Part shown: positions 55,886 through 64,000 of the stretch, piece by piece
How positions within the stretch are numbered: position 1 is the first letter of the stretch
Layout of the letters: each line of letters starts with the position of its first letter
Assembly: GCF_904849725.1 (NCBI RefSeq)
Contig: NC_058524.1
Location: forward strand, 353,397,823 to 353,461,822
Length of the DNA: 64,000 bases
Direction: 5' to 3'
From: Hordeum vulgare subsp. vulgare
Taxonomy: Eukaryota > Streptophyta > Magnoliopsida > Poales > Poaceae
Made by a program: the position numbers and the translations under genes
Notes under the pieces: model-generated
The model's database searches: none
What the model was told of the DNA's origin: nothing
What the model saw: the letters and a program-made list of their open reading frames with translations, nothing else

Positions 55886-58517
55886 ACTCTCCTACACTAA
55901 CAAGAGATCTTGCCCCGAGATCTAAGAATGAAAAGGGGGAGAATGAGAAAGAGCAAGAGGTAAACATAGTTGCTTCCTTGACAAACGAGTGAAACCCACG
56001 ATCATTGAAGGTTGCAACAAGATGAAGAATGATATGACAAACAAGCAAGGATTCACAAGAAATTTTGGGAGCAGTTTGGTATGAAATTGAGGCAAAATTT
56101 GATAAGATGGAAAAATCTTCACAAGATTGACAACAAACCAACTAAATTGATAAGAAAGGAAAGAACATGAAAGAAGACACAACACAACGGTTAAATGAAT
56201 AACAAAAAAAACATAGGTTAGAAATATTTCATGATTGAAGGAATTGGTGGGTTTACATATCTCATTCTTGAAAAAAATTATATTCGAAACTCCTCCACTA
56301 ACAAGAATGCTATAGTGCCACCACAAAGGAAAAAGAGGAAGAATTGTTCTTTGAAATACAAGAGACAGAACACTTGAGGTTCTCCAACAAGAGTCTTGAA
56401 GAATACATTGAGAATGAAGCGATCTTGAGCCGCCTAAGAGAAAACGTGAACAAGGGACGAGAATAATTGAGAGACGAACGAAGAGACAACAATTCAAAAG
56501 AATTTAAGATTGAAAGCTAAAATCTAAGAACGAGGAAATCTTCTGAAATGACGGCCTTCAAATGATCGAAAATGAAAACAAATATGCAATGCACCAAATA
56601 GATATGGAGAATTTCTCATGATTGGAAACAATTGAGAAGATAACGCGAAGTTGTGATGACAATCTTCAAAATAATGGACAAGATTTTAGAGAAACACTCC
56701 TTCGTTCTTCCAAGATGAAAATGATGAGGAGAACACCACCAAGAACAAGTAAGACACTCTGGAATAAGAATATGAAGAGTTAAGCCGATGATGAAATAAT
56801 TCAGGTTGACCTTGAGGTAGGAATATGACTAATGGTGTCCATTCTTACATCATTTTTAAAAAGAATTAGAGATCTCTAGAAAATATTAGAAGAGCCAGGT
56901 AAGATCCTGGGAAACCTCTGGGTTATGGGCCCACTCAAAGAAACCACCGTTGAAACAATTGATTAGACAAGAGAGGTCGCACCGGTACAAATGAAACTAG
57001 ATGAGGTGAGACCTTCGAAATAATTGGAAGGACTGACAACAAAAAACTTCTGAGATATCTTTAGCACTCCAGATAGAATAGAGAGAGATGACAACAAGAA
57101 ACACTTGATAAGAATTTTGAACATGGGAAAAAATTTAAAGGATGAAAAGGATATGATGAACACAGATAGCTTGAATTGAATTCACCGGAAAAGAAAACAA
57201 GAATTAAGAAATGATGAATTTGGAACTCCTGAGAATCTTCACAATCAATCATCGGGAACAAAAGAAAAGAAAAGATACCGGAAGCAATAATGAAATAAAT
57301 ATATTGGATGATAATTGAAACATTGAAGAAAAAGGCCGGGAGGGCGGGAAAAAACAAAGACAACTTTGGATAGATGAGATGAACCCCAGAAAGAAATGAG
57401 AGATTGATCTTGCAAATCATGAAAATGATATAATCGACTTGAAGAGAAGCACATCGGATGAAAAATAATTGACATGACGACTCCGGTTGAGAAGAATTGA
57501 AAAGACAACTTGAATGAGAAAAATAATTTGCATTACCATAAAAATATGAGAACACCTCTTGGAAAGTTATGAATTCACCACTTTATATCGAAGCAACTAT
57601 AATTACCATACTCCAACAAAACAAAGGATGAGGCTTACGAAACAAGACCGAAAAAAGTCATGACAGAGATTTTGTTCGATATTTTCGTGGATAGGATCAC
57701 ACGGGCTCTATCCTACAGTAGCCATCATGTATAAGGCAGTGCACATGACATACGAAGCGTCCCCGAGTCGTAGCAAGATACATGGTCTCTTTAATACACA
57801 ACGAGAACCGCTGTAAGATGACCATGAACAAACGAATCCACTAGATGTCGAAGACAAACCTCACATCATGCATCTGTTGGAAGATTGTCCTATAAGTAAC
57901 CATTTGAATTCCCAACTAAGCACTCTCAAAATTTCTAGTCATGCAATTGGGTCCACAGATACAAGGAGAAATTTTCACTCAACTCCTAGCATCTAACCCG
58001 TCCAGTGTATCACATCCGTGAACACATAACCAGAATTTCGGAACCTCGTCTATCTCAGACCCTCGTAATCACAACAATACTAAGTATGGCGATACATCCG
58101 GACCTATCTGTATCAGTACTGGGGAAGCCACACTCCTCTCGCCACTACTAATATTGAAGCAATTTTGAACATCCTCCATCGTGAGATACTAAGAAATATT
58201 AATTATAACGATGGGCTCAAGAATCCCATGAAGCTCAATTCCCGAGAAGAAATCAAGTCAGATAGGAGGCACCACGTCAGAACTCTGTCACATCGACATC
58301 ATATAGATTCCAAAAATGTCCTAAAACAAAATTGAGCGCGAAGAGGAGTAGAATTTAAATTCTTACGTCAAGATTCCTCACCCGAGCATAGAAGAGGAAA
58401 AAAGAGTCCTACTCTCCCATATATAACTAGAGTCAAAACAGTTTTTCACTAAACTCGACTCAGCTAAGCTTGATCAATCAAGGGGGATCCTAGGTCGGTA
58501 CTGCTATAATACCAACT
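55886..58517 (-). other. Non-coding interior of the LARD-like element
   Basis: There is no recognised gag, pol, knuckle or integrase on either strand. Composition is strongly strand-asymmetric (plus strand rich in GA, for example 55925-57560). This gives long but low-information Phe/Ser-rich frames on the minus strand (57061-57555, 55922-56497). 57660-58480 has more balanced composition and no ORF. The end next to the LTR (58501-58517) holds the PBS. Confidence 0.7.
58501..58517 (-). other. PBS-like site of the LARD-like element
   Basis: The minus strand reads AGTTGGTATTATAGCAG directly after the LTR end GGGCGTTACA. It matches the initiator tRNA-Met complement TGGTATCAGAGC with two mismatches. 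Confidence 0.6.
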
Positions 58518-61500
58518 TGTAACGCCCAAAATGCGATGCTATCCTTATTCTGGCGCGAGGGCATCAACACGGATAGAAACGCATCTCGTCGTTTTGCAAG
58601 AATGAATATCGTTACAAGTACATGTACTAAAAAGATGAGTATATGTAATTGGCTTACACTCGCCACAAGGTACATCGGAGTCAGATTAATACAACAACAT
58701 AATCATCATCATGAGGAAGAGGAGGGTCCGTCTACGGATGAAAACAAACGATAAAAATGGCGTCCATCCTTGCTATCCCAGGCTACCGGCCTGGAACCCA
58801 TGCTAGATCGATGAAGAAGAAGAAAAAGAAGAAACTCCAAATAGCACTATCAGCACGCTCACATCAAAGTAACTCTTTAACTGTACCTGCAACTAGTGTT
58901 GTAGTAATCTGTGAGCCACGGGGACTCAGCAATCTCATTTCTAGAGGTATCAAGACTAGCAAAGCTTAATGGGTGAGGTATGGTTAAGTGGTGAGGCTAC
59001 AACAAGCGACTAAGCATTTATTTGAGGCGGCTAACTTACGAGTACAAGAATAAAAGAGTGGGATGATCTACGCATAGAGGACGTGAAGTAATGATGATCA
59101 AGTGAATGATCATGAACACCTACTTACGTCAGACATAACCCCATCGTGTCCATGGTCGGAGAAAGAGCTCACGAAAGAGACAGTCATGGTTACGCACTCA
59201 GTTGGCAAGTTTTAGTTAAGTTTACTTCAAGGTATCTAGAACCGGATGTTAAACAAACTTTCTAAGTTTGCCACATAATCGTGGGCACGGCTTTATGAAA
59301 GATTTAACCCTGCAGGGGTGCTCCAACTAGTCCATCACAAAATACCACACGCTGCGCCAGAATGACCTCGATCTGGGAAAACCCATGATCTTCTTGGGTT
59401 CCTATTGGAAAACCTCAACCTCGAGATAGCCCAAAGTATCCTCGGAACCTCTCGCACAAGACACTCGGATAAGGTAAAACAAGTCCAGCAAGGCCGCCCG
59501 GCGTGTCGACGATCCCAATACGACCCGCGTATCTCATTCTCAAGATACAACGGATAAGCCACACGTACGAAGGTCGGATAGAAATCCCCCGAGTTCCCAC
59601 GAGTGGCCCCGCACAGTGCTCTGTTTTGGACCAGCACCATCAGCACTAGCCCCCGTGTATTATGTTGAATTAGTCCTCGAGTTCATGATGCCCTATGTTT
59701 TTCAATACTAACAGAATTATTATGTTGGGCAAATATAGTACCAATGTTGAGCCTTGCTAGACGAGCTTTATCCCAAAACGAAAATCTAGGGGGTCCCCAT
59801 AACAACCCCAATGATGTTAGGAGCGCTCATTTATGGGACATAACACTGGAAGCCGAAACTAGGGCGGCAAAGGTGGAAGAAAACACCAGGCTAGAAAGTC
59901 CGAACCTTCCACCTTTTGCCAAGTATATAGGTGCATTAAATTAAATAGCAATTGATATGGTGATATAACAAGGAACCCGTGTTAGCACATGGAAGCAACT
60001 GCACCTGCAACTAGGAATGCTATCCAATGGTTAAGCAAGCGGTAACATTGCCAATCAGTGGTTTGCTAGGTTGTAGAAAGGTTCAAGGTTTTTGTGGCAA
60101 TGTTGATTGGCTCACATTTAACAGGTGGTAGGCAGCGAGACATAAGGAACGAAACGAGACAACTAGCATGTCATTGATAGTAATGGTATCTAGGGAAATA
60201 ATCATCTTGCATGTGATCCCGCTTGGAAGAAGAACGACTCCGTGAACCAGACGAACCGACGTAGTCGAACGGATCCTCACATTCCGACATGCTTGCGAAA
60301 CTCTATCGAGAATAAGCAAACTGGAAACAAGAATCAACACACGATAACACCACATCATATGCACGGCATGATGCACAACACATATGATGCATGATCGGTT
60401 TAAATTATGCAAGGCAAGGCATGGCAATTCACAACAATCAAACACTACACATTAAGTGAAGCTCAATATGCGACGAGTTGCATATTGATGAAACTCCATA
60501 TACAAATTATTTTGGTCACTCCCGATTAGGTACACGACAATTTTGAATGTTCTTTAAACATGGCAAGAGGTGAAGCACAAATAAACTACGTATCTATTAC
60601 CTCACAAGTTAACTTTGAAATCTTGCCAGATTTGACCTAATCAAATTTCATGTTTGTTAAACAAAAAAATAAAGTGGTTCACGTGAAACTACACATCATA
60701 TTAGTTGATTTACATATATAGCTCATCTCCGACGGAGCTACGGTTAATTAGCTACGAACTAAACCGTTTTTAACATGTTAGCACGCAAAGCAATGCAAAC
60801 ATCATGTTAAATAGTTCTAAATATGCATGAGAGTAGGAAAATATTAATCTACGCAAAATTCTACACGTCGTACATATATAGCTTCATCCGATCCGACGCA
60901 CGGTTGAAAAGTTACACACGTTTTAAAAATATGCAATTTTCTGATATTACTAAATTCACTTGGATTTCAAAAAAACTACGGGCTGAATCTGAGCAGCTGG
61001 GCCAATAGGGCATGAGTGCAGAACAACTATGCCACGCATGGATGAGGGATAGAGGGGCCGGGGGATGCTCACCATGGGCTCATGGGCCCGCTCGGGGGGG
61101 GGGGGGAGGTGGAGATGGGTCGGGATGAGGCAGTGGCCGGCTTGGAGTGCTGGGCCTGGCAGCAGGTAGGCCCACCTGGCGCGACCGCTGTTGGGCCATT
61201 GGTAGGGGAGGCGGCCCATGAAGCATTGAATTAGGCACACGGTGCGCTCGGCGTAGCCTCCCGTGCTCCTCCCGCGAGCAGAGCTGACCGCCGGCTGCTG
61301 AAGGCGGCGGGTGGCATGAGGCTACCACGAGAGAGCGGATCTGGGGCTGGCTCGCCACATCCGGCCGGCAGGGAGGGCGGCACGGCGGCGGGCACGGGTC
61401 GGCTGCCGGCGCGGCGACGGCTGCGGTGCCACGATGATGCAGGGGACCTGCTGGTCAATGGCGCATGGCTCCGGCGAGGGGCCGACCTGCGAGGCGAGGC

Positions 61501-62338
61501 AAGCGGCAGAGGCGTGCTCCAGTGGCGGCAGTCGTTGTAGTGAGGCGCAAGGCGTCGCTGGTCGGGGCTGCACGGAGCTCGACTCCCTCACGTGTGGGCG
61601 GATGCGCACGCGCAAGGCGGCTCGGTCAGGCGGCAGTGGCTCCAGATGGGCCCGGGAGGGCCAGGATCGAGCCTGGCGGCCCCTAAAGGTTGAGGTGGGA
61701 GGTGGCTGTGCGGATTTCGAGGTAGGGTTAGGGTTTGAAGGCTAGGATTTTATTTGTAGTAAATGGGGATAAGTTAGGGGGTTTTGCTCCGATTCGGACC
61801 ATTAGATCATGATCTGACGGCTCCGAACAGACGGGGGTTGGCTCGGTGGGCTTGGTGGCTGTGTAGAATAGGCTAAGTGGGGAAGAGAGGGAGGTTTGTG
61901 GCCCGTCAACGAGATTTTAAACACCGAAAAAACGTGCGACGATAAACCGATGACGGTCTCGCTATCGTCAACCGTTCGGCTATCAAACGAACTCCGATTG
62001 CGACGAAATTTGCGAGGCGGCCTACCTACACGATATAAAGACCGCACACCAACTTTCGACCCAATCCGGGAAAGTTTTATACACACTTTTAAAAACAAAT
62101 ATTTTATCGATGCCGCGGGCGCGTGCTTGTGTGGTTGGCCTCAAGACGGACAATAACAAAAACGGAGAGTACCGGCATCTAATAACGGATGCATGTTTCG
62201 AAAACTCGCGGCAACAGAGTGCCGATGCTATGCAGATGATGCGCATGACGCGACGATGAATGCGACAAACAATCTAATCACACGACATCAATGTAATAAA
62301 TGGGTAATCTTTTGGAGTGTCGGTCTCGGGCTATTACA
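58518..62338 (-). repeat. LARD-like 5' LTR, complete (3.82 kb)
   Basis: Written on the plus strand it begins TGTAACGCCCAAAATGCG and ends CTCGGGCTATTACA. About 58900-60080 is related to the 3' part of LTR copies A and B in opposite orientation (e.g. the TATAGGTGCATTAAATTAA and CCCCATAACAACCCC stretches). 61000-61740 is a GC-rich leader-like block. The first exon-like sequence near 58750-58800 differs from the ORF tail of A/B, so the families are relatives and not the same. No protein gene seen. Confidence 0.8.
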
Positions 62339-62672
62339 GATATATTTTGTGGGAAAGTTGCTAAGTATTTTTGGCGGCTATCTCTAGGCACTTGAGCAAC
62401 CAATACATCATAATACCTGATCACCTTTTAATAGTATTGACATTCCTATGGACTCAAAAGTTATTTCTAAGAAAATGTAAAATGAAGAGTCTTCTTGCTT
62501 GAATCTTTAGCCAATCATATTCCTTCCTTCATATAGGGGCTTCTCCTCACAATCCTATAGCCAAAGCTCTCTATGGATTATACCTGAAATATACTAGGTA
62601 AAAGTGTTAGTCCAAGAGACAATTTATGTTGTCATGAATTATCAAACCACCAAGGGAGCATATGTGCTTTCA
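62339..62672 (-). repeat. Remnant of the Copia 5' LTR
   Basis: These 334 bp match the first part (minus orientation) of the Copia 3' LTR at about 42550-42884, including CAAAGCTCTCTATGGATTAT and the end GTGCTTTCA. CCCAG follows, the TSD partner of 28074-28078. The rest of this LTR was interrupted by the LARD-like element and then lost. Confidence 0.88.
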
Positions 62673-62677
62673 CCCAG

Positions 62678-62953
62678 TTTATAGATCTAAAAAACGGGGG
62701 GCGGAAAAACTCGATTTCCAAGGTCAAAATTGCTGGGGAAAAAGAAAATAGGGGGGAATTTTGTGGAGGGGAAGCTAGATCTACTTGCAAAACACGAACT
62801 TCATGGATCAAAATCAACAAAATCTCACGAGAACAAAAAAATCACAAAAAAATTAGTATGGCTATTTTTGATGGGGATTTTCGAATTGGGACAAAATCAA
62901 ACAAAATTAAGGCTAGAAAACGAAGGAGGGGACTCCAATTTTGGGAGAAACGT
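62678..62953 (-). other. Interior edge of the outermost LTR element
   Basis: A 276-bp AT-rich stretch with runs of A and G lies between the Copia TSD and a PBS. No gene is seen. By position it is the untranslated leader of an element that Copia invaded. Confidence 0.45.
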
Positions 62954-62967
62954 GGCTCTTGATACCA
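62954..62967 (-). other. PBS of the outermost element (tRNA-iMet type)
   Basis: The minus strand reads TGGTATCAAGAGCC, the initiator tRNA-Met complement with one extra base relative to TGGTATCAGAGC. It is followed, three bases on, by the LTR edge TGATATGGGG (62971). Confidence 0.65.
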
Positions 62968-62970
62968 CTA

Positions 62971-63659
62971 TGATATGGGGCACGCCCGTGGGTGTCGATC
63001 TTTCATGATTTGGAGGGGGGTCCTCAAGAACATGAAGGACACGGGAAAAACGGGGAGAAATCATAAGGGAAACACTCAAGAACAAGACCAATCACACATC
63101 CACTAGACTCACCACACAAAAGATCCACAAGGGTACTTGAACAAGAAAAATAAAGTAAGATACATGGTAGAGTTCTTCCCAAATCCCGTGGGGACATGGG
63201 TCCTTGAATCCACTAGGGGGTCTTCTCGCCTGGAGGAATCTCCATGGGAGTACGTAGTAGATGGAGCTAAGCTCAACAAGTAATTTTCAATACATAGATA
63301 ACCCTAAAACGGAGGTGGGAGACAAGTATTTATAGTCTAGGATGATATAAGAGGGAGTGAGGGGTAGATGGGCCTCGGGCCCAAGTGGTTACACACACGT
63401 AGGCTAGAAGTTCTGGGCCAGGCTAGAAGTTCCGAGGAAGGTCCGGGCAGGTTGCGGCTGGAAATTCTGGATGGGCCAGAAGTTCTGCGGACTGGAGCTT
63501 CCGCACGAGGTCCGAACAGGGTCCGGGCTATCCAGAGAGATGGCACACCTGGGAGCTGCTCTGGTCGCCATTGGCCGGAAGGTCCGGGGTCCGGATGTGG
63601 GGACCCTGACTTACGAGTCGAGACCGCCGAATGAACGTGCTCAGTGATCCCAGAGATCA
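62971..63659 (-). repeat. 5' LTR of the outermost element (right limit uncertain)
   Basis: The left edge is TGATATGGGGCACG next to a PBS. It contains a leftward TATA box (minus TATAAATAC, 63326-63335) and a GGAAGTTCCG-type repeated region (63395-63530). A likely end lies around AGAGATCA near 63660; the true start is not proven. Confidence 0.5.
63326..63335 (-). promoter_or_regulatory. TATA box of the outermost LTR
   Basis: The minus strand reads CTATAAATAC, about 355 bp upstream of the LTR's PBS edge. It is consistent with the LTR's leftward orientation. Confidence 0.5.
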
Positions 63660-64000
63660 ATGCTCACCGAACACACATATATTGAATATTAAGAGTCTTA
63701 CATCCAAATACCGAATTATTACATCACGTGACCGAATGGTCAAGTTCACAAGGTAGGGCCTATAAGGCCAAATCACACGGATACAACTAGTAGCAGAAAT
63801 CTTAGGGCTAAGCGGGTGCCCATGCCATAAGCCTACACCAACAGGCATTTTGACTGGGAAGCTTCCTAGTTCGTAGGGGCGTCTCCGAAGACGTACTCAT
63901 CTCCAAACTCCGGTCCTTCCGTGTCTGGCCAATAATATAACAAGTGGCAAGCCAATTAGTAATTTTGAATGTACTCGCAAACAACCCATGATATCAACAA
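63660..64000. other. Unassigned sequence at the right edge
   Basis: No gene recognised. The text (TATTACATCACGTGACCGAATGG-like, then GTAGGGGCGTCTCCGAAGAC near 63875) has the feel of another LTR element's interior or LTR, but no boundary is visible within the window. Confidence 0.3.

Larger units (their letters stand above)
46166..62338 (-). mobile_element. Large non-coding LTR element, LARD-like (3.8-kb LTRs)
   Basis: The 5' LTR (58518-62338) is complete. The 3' LTR (46166-47516 joined to 54391-55885) is split by a LINE and lacks its last 0.95 kb. The interior (55886-58517, 2.63 kb) encodes nothing recognisable. A PBS-like TTGGTATTATAGC lies next to the 5' LTR, which sets the leftward direction. 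LTR ends are TGTAA(C/T)AGCCCGAGACC and ...GGGCGTTACA. The architecture (very long LTRs, conserved non-coding interior) matches the LARD class described from barley (Sukkula); whether it is that family is not tested. It interrupts the Copia 5' LTR at 62338/62339, while its other end meets Copia pol at 46165. A deletion accompanied or followed insertion. Confidence 0.7.
28079..62672 (-). mobile_element. SIRE/Maximus-like Copia element with nested insertions (TSD CCCAG)
   Basis: On the plus strand the element starts TGTGAGATCGAT (28079) and ends GTGCTTTCA (62672). CCCAG flanks it at 28074-28078 and 62673-62677. It runs leftward. Its 3' LTR is 28079-28618 plus 41930-42884 (about 1.49 kb once the CACTA insert and its TSD are removed). 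Next come a polypurine-tract-rich 3' untranslated region (42885-45060) and a decayed RT-RNase H (45060-46165). A deletion has removed gag, protease and integrase. Only 334 bp of the 5' LTR (62339-62672) remains, next to a LARD-like insertion. Repeated polypurine tracts and LTR text such as the CACCCCCCTCTAGG motif (minus strand near 28100) point to the SIRE/Maximus lineage. Confidence 0.85.

Noticed and set aside
57061..57555. 164-codon Phe/Ser-rich minus-strand ORF resembling a membrane protein
   Set aside because: It is caused by the GA-rich plus strand in the LARD-like interior; no conserved motif and no neighbouring gene signals.

Overview
The window looks like intergenic DNA from a large grass genome, most likely Triticeae (wheat, barley or rye relatives). 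I found no intact host gene. Almost all of it can be assigned to transposable elements, many nested in one another. The evidence is a set of matched target-site duplications (TSDs), LTR ends, primer-binding sites and decayed gag/pol/transposase reading frames. Family labels come from remembered protein and LTR signatures, not from a search.

Layout. 1-4962: a plus-oriented long LTR (copy A) with two tRNA-like Pol III-type modules and a small spliced reading frame. 4963-5237: the 3' end of a BARE/Angela-type Copia LTR. 5238-10178: a minus-oriented Gypsy remnant (broken gag, PBS, 3.66-kb LTR). 10179-21768: a minus-oriented Athila-like Gypsy element (env-position ORF, protease, gag, PBS, partial LTR). 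Its gag is split by a complete 4.26-kb LTR element (16303-20566, TSD CCATC) that carries, antisense to itself, a broken B3-domain gene fragment with its own TATA box. 21769-26789: a second copy (B) of the long LTR. 26790-28078: unassigned.

28079-62672 is one minus-oriented SIRE/Maximus-like Copia element bounded by TSD CCCAG. A 13.3-kb CACTA DNA transposon (28619-41929, TSD CTT) sits in its 3' LTR. The CACTA element encodes a decayed tnp2-type transposase and a TNP1/Transposase_24-type protein, and holds a nine-unit array of about 404 bp inside an intron. A large non-coding, LARD-like LTR element (46166-62338, 3.8-kb LTRs) sits in the Copia 5' LTR. That element's 3' LTR is in turn split by a near full-length L1-type LINE (47517-54390, TSD TTTTAACATGTT). 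62678-64000: part of the outermost minus-oriented LTR element (PBS, LTR, TATA box) and unassigned sequence.

Insertion order inferred from nesting: outermost element, then Copia, then CACTA and LARD-like element independently, then LINE. Separately, Athila-like, then the B3-carrying element. No gene appears fully functional. The most intriguing pieces are the B3 capture, the tRNA-like modules in the long LTRs, the GC-AG spliced tail ORF conserved between LTR copies, and the hairpin-forming intron array with one flipped core.
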